Assembly: GCA_964019425.1 (NCBI GenBank)
Contig: OZ025831.1
Location: 310,001-374,000, forward strand
Direction of reading: 5' to 3'
From: Flectonema sp. DT1601
Lineage: Eukaryota > Euglenozoa > Diplonemea > Diplonemida > Diplonemidae
Length of the DNA: 64,000 nucleotides
Below the pieces are notes generated by a model. That model did not search any database and was not told where the DNA came from. It saw only the letters and a program-made list of their open reading frames with translations. This document shows positions 41,177-51,636 of this stretch, piece after piece. Each line of letters opens with the position of its first letter. Positions within the stretch are counted from its first letter, which is position 1. The translations under genes were made by a program, and so were the position numbers.

Positions 41177-42110
41177 CACCCGTCTCGTCTCAAATTCCGA
41201 TCTTTTGGAACTGAATGGAAGGACATCGACGTTTCTGCTGCAGAAAAACTTCAAACTTTCACCGTCGAAACAGAAAACTCTTCAAAACCTGCCGACCAAC
41301 TTGATAAACTACTCAAAACGGTTTATCAAATATGTAGCGGTTTCTTTGAAGAAACAAAGCGGAATTTACCCCGCAAACAGAAATCAAGGGAAGAGGTCAT
41401 CCTCGACCAAGAAAAACTTGAATGTCGTCTGGAAATGAAACAGCTAAGACAGGAGCTCCGCAAATCTGGGCCTTCTATAGAGAACGCTGTCAAATGGAAA
41501 GAGGCAAGAACGAGAATGAAAAGGATTTTCCGAATGTATCGGAATTTAGAAAAGAAAAATTTATTCAAAAAAATACAAGATAAATTTCGTCAAAATCCGT
41601 TTACTGCCATAAAAGAAGAACTCCAAAAAGAAGATCCTCAACCCCCCTCCCTTGATATTCCAGAGGAAAAAATAATTGAACATTTTAAAAACAATTATTG
41701 TGACAATGAAAAAAAAAAAACTGATTTCACCCATCCCTCTTTTTTACCTAAGTCTGACTACAAGACAATGGATGATATCCAGTTCCCGAGCTTCGAACAG
41801 TTTGGTATTCTCTTATCAAAGAAAAAAAACAAATGTGCCCCTGGTCCCAATTGCATACCTTATGTTGTATGGAAAAAGGTCCCAACTTTTATGGAAGCAC
41901 TTTACAAGGTATTAAAGAGAATTTTCGAACTCAAGGCCTATCCGGATAGTTGGGGCTTAGCATTTGTAACAATGCTCCCAAAGCCCAACTCCGATGGGAA
42001 AGACATCTCGAAAACGAGACCGATAGCTGTGGGCAACTGCGACGGGAAAATTTTTAATACGGTTATTCAGGAAGCCGTCGCAAACCACACTCTTTCTAAA
42101 TTTCGATAAA
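41177..42110 (+). CDS. LINE reverse transcriptase fragment (fingers region)
   Basis: Open without a stop from 41177 to 42109, about 311 codons, starting mid-protein (HPSRLKFRSFG). A charged helical linker precedes KKKNKCAPGPNCIPYVVWKK, the 'G.D.IPY' element before RT motif 1. Then come WGLAFVTMLPKPNSDGKD and RPIAVGNCDGKIFN, matching RT motifs 1-2 of non-LTR elements. The catalytic palm is absent because the tail module cuts the frame at SKFR. AT-rich codon use differs from the OTU LINE, so this is another family. Confidence 0.78.
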
Positions 42111-42289
42111 GTGGGAAGTAACGGACTGGGAGCTTTTGGCTCCTGCCCTATTCCCGATGTAAACTTTCTTTTTATTTTTATTTTTTTTTAACAGGCCCAA
42201 AGGGCGACAATGATGGTTGCTGACCAAGGAATAATATTCAAATGAATTTTCGTTTCAAAGAAACGAACAGAATTAAGAGAGAGGCAGAG

Positions 42290-42320
<31 letters not shown>

Positions 42321-42359
42321 GAAAAAAAAAAATGAAGAGGAAATAATCAAACATGAAAA

Positions 42360-42391
<32 letters not shown>

Positions 42392-42509
42392 AATAAAAAA
42401 CGTTGTATGAAAAAGGAAAAAAAAGAAAAAAAAAAGACCAGAAAAGGAAAGAGAAAATGAAAAGGTATAATATTATTGTGGGGATATGAGGGATAGCAGG
42501 GAGATGCTC
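42111..42509 (-). repeat. Tail module, copy 5
   Basis: Inverted. 3' flank TTTATCGAAATTTAG lies inside the LINE RT frame. Its A-tract (T-run 42510-42524 on the plus strand) is broken by the DIRS-like element, after which the T-run and terminal monomer resume at 45750. Confidence 0.92.
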
Positions 42510-42631
42510 TTTTTTTTTTTTTTTGCACCGACGAAGTCGGAGAAGAAACTATTCAGATTAAGAGCCGTTATTTATTATGTCATGTTATCTATTTCCCTGT
42601 GCGCCAGTAAAACTAGCTGCGATCAACAAAA

Positions 42632-43798
42632 ATGTCTGGCGTCGACCCAAACACCGTCGTAGCCCTCACTCCAGGGGCCGGAAGAGGACAAGCAACACCA
42701 ACGAACGAGATGGCGTTCGTTGCCCAAGCTGCAATGGCAGCGCACTCCGCGGAGACGCGGGCGATGGCCACGGAGGTGGTAGCGGCCGGAGACCGGAGGG
42801 CTCTGGTAGCAGAGGGGAACTCTGCAATAGCTGCCACGCAGTCCATGGCGGCTCAAGCGATCACGCACGCGCAAGCTGGTCGCGAGGTGGACTCGGCTTG
42901 GGCCCAAGCCGGCGCAGCGGTAACGCAAGCACAAGCAGGGAGGGAGGTGGACTCGGTGCGGGCCCAAGCCGGCTTGGCGGTAACGCAAGCCCAAGCCGGG
43001 AGGGATGTGGACGCGGCACGGAACCAGGCCGGAATCCTGGTGAACGAAGCGGAGGCGAAGGCCAAGCTTGCCAAGCTGGAGGCACGACACCACGCGGAAG
43101 TGTCTGCGCTGCAGGCCCAGCTCGAGCTGGAAAAACGGACGGCAAGGTTATCACCTACGAAGGCTACTTCGGTGCCCAACCCCGTCTCATCTTCCTACGC
43201 AAACTCAGGAGAGCTGGCTAACTTACGGCAGAGGGTACGAGAAGAGACTGAGAAGGCAGAGTTGGAGGCGCAGTTACGTCGTCTGGTTGCGGGAAACGAA
43301 GGCCCCCCGGCTACCGGTGGCGGGGGAGGCGACGACGCACAGCCGGAGATGGGTCCGTTGATGGGAGGATTGTCCTCCATCGACGTAGACGCTTGGTGGG
43401 GCGGAGGGGCGGACGTGCTCCCGCTGGTGCATGTGCACCAGCGGGAGCACTACAGAGAACTGCTGGAAGCGAAGGCAGGAACGAACCCCCGACCACAGGC
43501 ACACGAAGCGCAGGCGCGCCTAAGAGAGCTCGGCATGCTGATGTCGAGATTACCGGCTGTCGAAAGCCTGGAGGACGCGGAACGGCTGCTGGCCGACTTA
43601 GCAAAGGCGAACGTGGCTCGTCTGGAAGTGCTGAGAGAGGGGGTGACGGGAGGCGGCTGGACGAGCGCGCAGGAGATGGAGGATGCCCACTTTGTGGCGC
43701 CCGCCGTCCCGCCTTTTCTGCGGGCTATGTGGGGGAAGAAAGGGAAAGCAGAGAAGACACAGCCACAGAGGAACCCCGCAACGAAGAGTCGCCACTGA
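42632..43798 (+). CDS. Gag-like coiled-coil ORF of the DIRS-like element
   Basis: 388 residues, Ala/Gln/Glu/Arg-rich. Residues about 75-150 hold three or four repeats of AQAGREVDSAWAQAG type, suggesting a long helix or coiled coil. A Pro/Gly-rich middle and a second helical region follow. Position first in the element fits a gag-like protein. No zinc knuckle seen. Confidence 0.6.
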   Translation: MSGVDPNTVVALTPGAGRGQATPTNEMAFVAQAAMAAHSAETRAMATEVVAAGDRRALVAEGNSAIAATQSMAAQAITHAQAGREVDSAWAQAGAAVTQAQAGREVDSVRAQAGLAVTQAQAGRDVDAARNQAGILVNEAEAKAKLAKLEARHHAEVSALQAQLELEKRTARLSPTKATSVPNPVSSSYANSGELANLRQRVREETEKAELEAQLRRLVAGNEGPPATGGGGGDDAQPEMGPLMGGLSSIDVDAWWGGGADVLPLVHVHQREHYRELLEAKAGTNPRPQAHEAQARLRELGMLMSRLPAVESLEDAERLLADLAKANVARLEVLREGVTGGGWTSAQEMEDAHFVAPAVPPFLRAMWGKKGKAEKTQPQRNPATKSRH

Positions 43799-43803
43799 CC
43801 TCC

Positions 43804-44757
43804 ATGTTAGAAGGGTTAGGTGTGCTCTCGGTGAAGGATGTTGGACGGCCGAGGACACGGGAAGGTGCGGTGACGAAGAAGAGTGCAGTGTCACTGACAA
43901 AATCGGCGTTGCGGGTGGTGGGGGATGCGCTGTCGAATTCGAGGTGGCGGTCTCTGGAGGCAGCTCAACGACGTTTGGTCCAGTTCCGGAACAACTGGCA
44001 CGAGGCAACAGGAGTATTGTTGTCGTGGGACCTAGCCATCATCTACTGGGTAGAAAGGCAAAGGTCTCGGACCGAGGGTCCGATTTCAAATTCCTCAGCG
44101 CTCGAGTACGTGGGGCGAGCCCAAGCGGCGCTGCGACGGACGGGAGCATCAAGTGTTGGAGGTCAGATGCTGATCGACTACGTGAGAGCTCTGAAGAGAG
44201 CGGGTGCCCTCCGACCGCAGAAACAGGCGATACCTGCGGTGGGGGAGCAGGTGCTGGGTGCGTTGCGAAAGGAGGTAGACGGAGATACGCAGCTGGCTAT
44301 CGTGCTGTGCTGGGCGGGCGCGGCGAGAGTGTCGGACGTGGTGAGATTGAAAGTGGGGGATATTACTTTCGAGGATGGATACGTGGCTGTGAACTGGTCG
44401 GAGACAAAGTCGGACCCGTTCCGTCTGGGACGCACGACGGGATTGCACCTGTCGAACAGATGGCAGAGCGCACTCCGCACTACGATGATGGATCGGAATC
44501 CGGACGATCTCCTCCTGGACACCTCGTATCGAAAGGTCGTATCTGCTTTGAGACGCGAGGGAAAGGAGTTGACGGGACACTCGCTGCGGAGGGGTGCCCT
44601 ACACTCGCTTCTTCTGGAAGGGGTGGGTCTGGACTCGATACGACAACTCTCCAGACACTCATCGATGGATGCCCTGGCGAGGTATCTCCCGGCGGGGAAG
44701 ACTCACGTAGCGCGTCAGTCCGCGAACACGTCACAGATACTGGGGGCCGGATTGTAG
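43804..44757 (+). CDS. Tyrosine recombinase of the DIRS-like element
   Basis: Starts at an ATG 6 bp after the gag-like stop, though the frame is open further upstream. The C-terminal half shows the tyrosine-recombinase pattern: Arg in GAARVSDVVRLKVGD, then GHSLRRGALH and LSRHSSMDALARYLP. Such enzymes insert circular cDNA of DIRS-group elements without target duplication. Confidence 0.82.
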   Translation: MLEGLGVLSVKDVGRPRTREGAVTKKSAVSLTKSALRVVGDALSNSRWRSLEAAQRRLVQFRNNWHEATGVLLSWDLAIIYWVERQRSRTEGPISNSSALEYVGRAQAALRRTGASSVGGQMLIDYVRALKRAGALRPQKQAIPAVGEQVLGALRKEVDGDTQLAIVLCWAGAARVSDVVRLKVGDITFEDGYVAVNWSETKSDPFRLGRTTGLHLSNRWQSALRTTMMDRNPDDLLLDTSYRKVVSALRREGKELTGHSLRRGALHSLLLEGVGLDSIRQLSRHSSMDALARYLPAGKTHVARQSANTSQILGAGL

Positions 44758-44810
44758 TGCCGTTATGCCCTGCGTTTCCCACACGACCAAGGGCTGTGCT
44801 GGATCCGCAG

Positions 44811-45734
44811 ATGAAGTACAAAATACCTGAACCTCCGCCACCGCCAAGGGCGAGGGTGATGGGTGAAGGTATTGACTCGGGTGCGCCGGATGTTTTTATG
44901 ACGTACTCAGGACTGGTGACTGTGGCTGCTGAAGGGCAACAAATCTCACCTCCGACCGATAGAGAGGCAGGTATGTTGGCTCCGATTTCGAAGGCCCGTT
45001 TGAACTTGGATAGGCTCGTGGAGCTTGACACGAATGGAATACTGCTGGGCATTATTGACGTGATTCGAGATGTTTCCGCTTTCGAGGCCCTCTTCGTTCC
45101 TGGGACGGAGCTGACTCTGGGGAGCAGACCAACGTTTCGGGGAACTTCGAGGCACATGCTGAGACACATGCAACACCTGGAGGAGTGGGGTGTAGTTGAG
45201 CGTTCCGACCAACAGAAAGTCGTTCTTCCAGCTTTCACAGTGCCGAAGAGTTCAGGAGGCTTAAGGCTGGTATGTGATGGGAGGAAACTCAACCGGATGA
45301 TGCGTCCGCCGCCACCTATGCTCCTTCCGGGGATTCGTGCGGTGATTGCTCGTTTTCTTTCGGCACGATACGTGGCCCAAGATGACGGCAAGAGTTGGTT
45401 TTACCAGTTTCCGCTAGGGCAGGGAATCGACGACTACTTCGGGGTGAATCTGAGTGGTGCGAGGGGTCCGTTCGTGCGTGCGAAGCTGCGGGCTCTGTGC
45501 ATGGGATGGAGTTGGGCACCTTGCATCGCCCATCGCTCGGCGATGGTTCTGCTTCCGGAGTCTGACGGAGTGGCTTGGGTGGACAACTTCTTTGTGGTGG
45601 GTGATTCGGAGGAGGAGACTGCTCAGCGTTATTCGAGCTTCAAGAGAAGGGCGGATTACGTGGGTGCACATCTGAGTGACGCTGAGGACTTTGGCGTACC
45701 GACGTCGAATTCTGCTGCGATCAACAAAATATAA
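44811..45734 (+). CDS. Reverse transcriptase region of the DIRS-like element
   Basis: Follows the recombinase. FTVPKSSGGLRLVCDGRKLN and the LCMGWSWAPCIAHRSAMVLL segment identify it as an RT of the DIRS/VIPER type. No RNase H region is recognised in this copy. Confidence 0.75.
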   Translation: MKYKIPEPPPPPRARVMGEGIDSGAPDVFMTYSGLVTVAAEGQQISPPTDREAGMLAPISKARLNLDRLVELDTNGILLGIIDVIRDVSAFEALFVPGTELTLGSRPTFRGTSRHMLRHMQHLEEWGVVERSDQQKVVLPAFTVPKSSGGLRLVCDGRKLNRMMRPPPPMLLPGIRAVIARFLSARYVAQDDGKSWFYQFPLGQGIDDYFGVNLSGARGPFVRAKLRALCMGWSWAPCIAHRSAMVLLPESDGVAWVDNFFVVGDSEEETAQRYSSFKRRADYVGAHLSDAEDFGVPTSNSAAINKI

Positions 45735-45749
45735 GGCTTATCTGAATGG

Positions 45750-45880
45750 TTTTTTTTTTTTTCTTATTTATTATTTAAAAAAAGGAAACAATCAGTTTAG
45801 CGTCTCGATCAGGACGGAAAATAGAAATTAATCGACATAGTTGATCGATAGAAAAAAAAACAATGATAACATTGTTTATT

Positions 45881-45916
<36 letters not shown>

Positions 45917-46548
45917 TTTTTAATTATTTTAAAGAAAAAACAATCAGTTTAGCGTCTTGACCAGGACGGAAAATAGTAAGTAATCGACATAGTCGATCGA
46001 TAAAAAAAAAACAATGATAACATTGTTTATTCCTTTTTTTTTTTTTTTTTATTCTTTTTATTTATTTTTAAAGAAAAAACAATCAGTTTAGCGTCCTGAC
46101 CAGGACGGAAAATAGAAAGTAATCGACATAGTCGATCGATAAAAAAAACAATGATAACATTGTTTATTCTTTTTTTTTTTTTAATTTAATTCTTTTTATT
46201 TATTTTTAAAAAGAAAAAAAATGGAAAATAGAAATTAGTCAACAAAGTCGAACGATAAAAAAAAAACAATGATAACATTGTTTATTCTTTTTTTTTTTTA
46301 TTTTTTTTTTATATTCTTTTTATTAATTTTGAAAAAAAAACAATCAGTTTAGCGTCTTGACCAGGACGGAAAATAGAAAGTAATCGACATAGTCGATCGA
46401 TAAAAAAAACAATGATAACATTGTTTATTCTTTTTTTTTTTTTTTTTTTAAATTCTTTTTATTTATTTTTTAAAGAAAAAAAACGGAAAATAGAAATTAG
46501 TCAACAAAGTCGAACGATAAAAAAAAACAATGATAACATTGTTTATTC

Positions 46549-46583
<35 letters not shown>

Positions 46584-47042
46584 TCTTTTTATTTATTTTT
46601 TAAAGAAAAAAAAACGGAAAATAGAAATTAGTCACCAAAGTCGAACGATAAAAAAAAACAATGATAACATTGTTTATTCTTTTTTTTTATTTTTTTTTTT
46701 TAATATTTTTTTTTATTTTGAAAAAAAAACAATCAGTTTAGCGTCTTGACCAGGACGGAAAATAGAAAGTAATCGACATAGTCGATCGATAAAAAAAACA
46801 ATGATAACATTGTTTATTCTTTTTTTGTATTTTTTTATATTCTTTTTTTTATTAATTTTGAAAAAAAAAAAACAATCAGTTTAGCGTCTTGACCAGGACG
46901 GAAAATAGAAAGTGATCGACATAGTCGATCGATAAAAAAACAATGATAACATTGTTTATTCTTTTTTTTTTTTTTTTTTTTTTTTAAATTCTTTTTATTT
47001 ATTTTTTAAAGAAAAAAAACGGAAAATAGAAATTAGTCAACA
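45750..47042 (-). repeat. Hairpin satellite array 5a
   Basis: Opens with the T-run, ATTTATTATTT and terminal variant that elsewhere touch the tail module, so it is the array belonging to tail copy 5. Mixed A and B monomers. Confidence 0.93.
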
Positions 47043-47981
47043 GAGTTGAATTTCCAGGTGAGATTTGGACTGTTAGCTTTTGGCTAAGGCCCTCCCTGAA
47101 GAGCAAGAACAAAAAAACTACTCACACCTGAAGAAAACATACACAAAGAACACACTGTAAGCTGTGTGTGTATTTTGTGTTTGTCACAACAGGAGAGAAA
47201 AGAAAGAATGTCAAGGTTGGTCACCTTGCCTATCAACGCACAACATTGGTGGTCTCTACTAGACCCTGAGTGATCCCACTGGATCTCTCATCGTTCATAG
47301 TACCCTATGTGAAGTTATAAAATCAAAGGTAAACTATGAACTACAAATGACTTAGCCTGTTATTATAATGCCACAGGCAGGCCCTGCATTCAGCAACTAT
47401 CCAGCAGTGCTTGGATGTCCTGATCTTCTTCTAAAAAAAAGAAAGAAAAACAAAACTGTAGCTGGGATCACTCAGGATCAACAGACTACCAATGCTACCT
47501 GTTGTACTTGCTCACTATGGGGGGTGATGCCAAACACCCAGAAGTACTCAACTACTTTCCTTCTTGCTGCCCAGGAGTTTCTGACCAGAACTAATAGAAA
47601 ATAAAAAGTAGATGGGAAACAATAAAAAGTAAAATGGATATAACTGAAGTCGAACGATAAAAAAAAACAATGATAACATTGTTTATTCTTTTTTTTTTGT
47701 ATTTTTTTTAATATTCTTTTTTATTAATTTTGAAAAAAAAAACAATCAGTTTAGCGTCTTGACCGGGACGGAAAATAGAAAGTGATCGACATAGTCGATC
47801 GATAAAAAAACAATGATAACATTGTTTAATCTTTTTTTTTATTTTAAATTCTTTTTATTTATTTTTTAAAGAAAAAAAAAAAAACGGAAAATAGAAATTA
47901 GTCGACAAAGTCGAACGATAAAAAAAACAATGATAACATTGTTTATTCTTTTTTTTGTATTTTTTTATATTCTTTTTTATT
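46380..47981. repeat. Tandem segmental duplication, copy 1 (period 2421 bp)
   Basis: Monomers plus an R1 copy recur at 48801-50402 with a constant offset of 2421 bp, checked at GTAATCG, at GTCACC (46631/49052) and at the R1 start (47044/49465). Only homopolymer lengths differ, so it is very recent or an assembly artefact. Confidence 0.88.
47043..47650 (+). repeat. R1 copy 5, inside satellite
   Basis: Satellite AAATTAGTCAACA breaks into GAGTTGAATTTCC and resumes after ATAACTGAAGT with CGAACGATAAA. An intact monomer reads GTCAACAAAGTCGAACG, so at most an AGT or AAGT is shared by both edges. Confidence 0.92.
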
Positions 47982-48966
47982 AATTTTGAAAAAAAAACAA
48001 TCAGTTTAGCGTCTTGACCAGGACGGAAAATAGAAAGTGATCGACATAGTCGATCGATAAAAAAACAATGATAACATTGTTTATTCTTTTTTTTTATTTT
48101 AAATTCTTTTTATTTATTTTTTAAAGAAAAAAACGGAAAATAGAAATTAGTCGACAAAGTCGAACGATAAAAAAAAAACAATGATAACATTGTTTATTCT
48201 TTTTTTTTTTTTTTTTTTATATTCTTTTTTATTAATTTTGAAAAAAAAAACAATCAGTTTAGCGTCTTGACCAGGACGGAAAATAGAAAGTGATCGACAT
48301 AGTCGATCGATAAAAAAACAATGATAACATTGTTTATTCTTTTTTTTTATTTTAAATTCTTTTTATTTATTCTTTAAAGAAAAGAAACGGAAAATAGAAA
48401 TTAGTCGACAAAGTCGAACGATAAAAAAAAAACAATGATAACATTGTTTATTCTTTTTTTTTTTTTTTTTTTATATTCTTTTTTATTAATTTTGAAAAAA
48501 AAACAATCAGTTTAGCGTCTTGACCAGGACGGAAAATAGAAAGTGATCGACATAGTCGATCGATAAAAAAAACAATGATAACATTGTTTATTCTTTTTTT
48601 TTATTTTAAATTCTTTTTATTTATTCTTTAAAGAAAAGAAACGGAAAATAGAAATTAGTCGACAAAGTCGAACGATAAAAAAAAAAACAATGATAACATT
48701 GTTTATTCTTTTTTTTTTTTTTTTTTTTTATATTCTTTTTTATTAATTTTGAAAAAAAAAACAATCAGTTTAGCGTCTTGACCAGGACGGAAAATAGAAA
48801 GTAATCGACATAGTCGATCGATAAAAAAACAATGATAACATTGTTTATTCTTTTTTTTTTTTTTTTTTTAAATTCTTTTTATTTATTTTTTAAAGAAAAA
48901 AAACGGAAAATAGAAATTAGTCAACAAAGTCGAACGATAAAAAAAAACAATGATAACATTGTTTAT

Positions 48967-49004
<38 letters not shown>

Positions 49005-49463
49005 TCTTTTTATTTATTTTTTAAAGAAAAAAAAACGGAAAATAGAAATTAGTCACCAAAGTCGAACGATAAAAAAAAACAATGATAACATTGTTTATTC
49101 TTTTTTTTTATTTTTTTTTTTTAATATTTTTTTTTATTTTGAAAAAAAAACAATCAGTTTAGCGTCTTGACCAGGACGGAAAATAGAAAGTAATCGACAT
49201 AGTCGATCGATAAAAAAAACAATGATAACATTGTTTATTCTTTTTTTGTATTTTTTTATATTCTTTTTTTTATTAATTTTGAAAAAAAAAAAACAATCAG
49301 TTTAGCGTCTTGACCAGGACGGAAAATAGAAAGTGATCGACATAGTCGATCGATAAAAAAACAATGATAACATTGTTTATTCTTTTTTTTTTTTTTTTTT
49401 TTTTTTAAATTCTTTTTATTTATTTTTTAAAGAAAAAAAACGGAAAATAGAAATTAGTCAACA
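47651..49463 (-). repeat. Hairpin satellite array 5b
   Basis: Regular B-A alternation between 47930 and 48860. This stretch resembles 55290-56190. Confidence 0.93.
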
Positions 49464-50402
49464 GAGTTGAATTTCCAGGTGAGATTTGGACTGTTAGCTT
49501 TTGGCTAAGGCCCTCCCTGAAGAGCAAGAACAAAAAAACTACTCACACCTGAAGAAAACATACACAAAGAACACACTGTAAGCTGTGTGTGTATTTTGTG
49601 TTTGTCACAACAGGAGAGAAAAGAAAGAATGTCAAGGTTGGTCACCTTGCCTATCAACGCACAACATTGGTGGTCTCTACTAGACCCTGAGTGATCCCAC
49701 TGGATCTCTCATCGTTCATAGTACCCTATGTGAAGTTATAAAATCAAAGGTAAACTATGAACTACAAATGACTTAGCCTGTTATTATAATGCCACAGGCA
49801 GGCCCTGCATTCAGCAACTATCCAGCAGTGCTTGGATGTCCTGATCTTCTTCTAAAAAAAAGAAAGAAAAACAAAACTGTAGCTGGGATCACTCAGGATC
49901 AACAGACTACCAATGCTACCTGTTGTACTTGCTCACTATGGGGGGTGATGCCAAACACCCAGAAGTACTCAACTACTTTCCTTCTTGCTGCCCAGGAGTT
50001 TCTGACCAGAACTAATAGAAAATAAAAAGTAGATGGGAAACAATAAAAAGTAAAATGGATATAACTGAAGTCGAACGATAAAAAAAAACAATGATAACAT
50101 TGTTTATTCTTTTTTTTTTGTATTTTTTTTAATATTCTTTTTTATTAATTTTGAAAAAAAAAACAATCAGTTTAGCGTCTTGACCGGGACGGAAAATAGA
50201 AAGTGATCGACATAGTCGATCGATAAAAAAACAATGATAACATTGTTTAATCTTTTTTTTTATTTTAAATTCTTTTTATTTATTTTTTAAAGAAAAAAAA
50301 AAAAACGGAAAATAGAAATTAGTCGACAAAGTCGAACGATAAAAAAAACAATGATAACATTGTTTATTCTTTTTTTTGTATTTTTTTATATTCTTTTTTA
50401 TT
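48801..50402. repeat. Tandem segmental duplication, copy 2
   Basis: Second copy of 46380-47981. Ends where the inverted GATC-family repeat begins. Confidence 0.88.
49464..50071 (+). repeat. R1 copy 6
   Basis: Copy of 47043-47650 carried along in the 2421-bp duplication. Confidence 0.92.
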
Positions 50403-50403
50403 A
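50072..50403 (-). repeat. Hairpin satellite array 5c
   Basis: Two to three monomers, cut off mid-monomer at TTTTATTAAAG. Confidence 0.9.
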
Positions 50404-51010
50404 AAGAAAAAACGAACCCCTCCATCAAGATATCGTTACAATCGAAGGAGATGTTCTGCTGATGACGTTCACGGTGACTCCACCCCCTTGTAATTCTCTT
50501 TTTCCTTACTTTCACATCACTTTGTTTAGTTAGTTTTTTAGCTTATTTATTATTTATTGTTCGTTTTTGTTTGTATTATTTTATCGATATGTTTATGTCC
50601 GTCAGATCATAACGTTAATCAGGTTAATTGTTAATTGTTAATTATAAATGGTCTAAACCCCAATCCAAGTTCCCAAGGCTTGGCATAGATTTGAGTGACG
50701 CCTTACTGGCCTCCTCATCCTCTATGAGTGGTGAGGGGGCCAGCAATGGTTTTTTTTTTTTTTTTTTTTCTCTTATTTCTTTTTTTCTTTTTCTTTTACT
50801 CTAATATGAAATATTTTTGAACAAAATGTGATTATTAATTTAAAAAAAAAAAAAAAAAATAATAATGTAAATGAATAATAAAAAAAAAAAAAAAAAAAAC
50901 ATGCCTTGGGAATACAATCAAAGCCCCAATTAATCGGTCCTTTCTTTTTCCTTCTTGTCAAGTGATCGCTCCACTCGTCGATCACCAAAACCGATTGTAT
51001 TTATATCTGT
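50404..51010 (-). repeat. Dispersed repeat, inverted copy with empty MITE site
   Basis: Inverse of 21745-22299 plus 22715-22747, but continuous: TCGATTGTAACGATATC spans the junction with a single TA at 50437-50438. It is the unoccupied counterpart of the MITE locus. Confidence 0.92.
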
Positions 51011-51636
51011 TCTTTTCTCAACGATCGGCTATACCGACCATTTTTTTTTTATAAATAATTGTTTTCTTCTTCTCGACGATCAGATCCAATTGATCGACCT
51101 TTTTTTTTTTTTTTTTTCCTTTATTCCTTCCATCCCTCCCGCTCCCCTAATTTTAAATAAAAACAAGATCAGCTCAGCTTGATCGTTAATCTTTTTTTCT
51201 TTTTTTAATTTAAACTGATTGTATTTATATCTGTTTATTTTTCTCGACGATCGGCTATACCGATCAACCTTTAAAATAATTTCTTCTTCTCGACGATCAG
51301 ATCCAATTGATCAACCTTTTCTTTTTTTTTCCTCTATTCCTTCCATCCCTCCCGCTCCCCTATTTGTAATAAAAACAAGATCAGCTCAGCTTGATCGTTA
51401 ATCTTTTTTTCTTTTTTTAATTTAAACTGATTGTATTTATATCTGTTTATTTTTCTCAACGATCGGCTATACCGATCAACCTTTAAAAAAATTTCCTCTT
51501 CTCGACGATCAGATCCAATTGATCAACCTTTTCTTTTTTTTTTCCTCTATTCCTTCCATCCCTCCCGCTCCCCTATTTGTAATAAAAACAAGATCAGCTC
51601 AGCTTGATCGTTAAATTTTTTTTTCTTTCTTTTTTG
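51011..51636 (-). repeat. Three tandem GATC-palindrome units
   Basis: GATCGGCTATACCGATC-type palindromes near 51023, 51248 and 51460, each followed by GATCAGATCCAATTGATC and GATCAGCTCAGCTTGATC, with period about 210-225 bp and T-rich spacers. This is the tandem form of the unit at 16640 and 21506. Confidence 0.9.

Larger units (their letters stand above)
42525..45749 (+). mobile_element. DIRS/VIPER-like tyrosine-recombinase retroelement (fossil)
   Basis: About 3.2 kb, GC-rich, inserted in the A/T linker between tail copy 5 and its array. Parts in order: gag-like ORF, tyrosine recombinase, reverse transcriptase. Recombinase before RT is the order known from VIPER-type elements rather than DIRS1. 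Terminal repeats: CTATTCAGATTAAGAGCC at 42549 against the inverse of GGCTTATCTGAATGG at 45735, and a direct repeat GCTGCGATCAACAAAA at 42616 and 45714, like the split repeats of this group. The copy looks incomplete. Its clean junctions suggest it is not very old. Confidence 0.8.

Noticed and set aside
43393-43803. Upstream extension of the recombinase frame overlapping the gag-like ORF
   Set aside because: Recombinase-like sequence begins after the ATG at 43804; the extension reads as antisense-quality, Arg/Gly-rich sequence.
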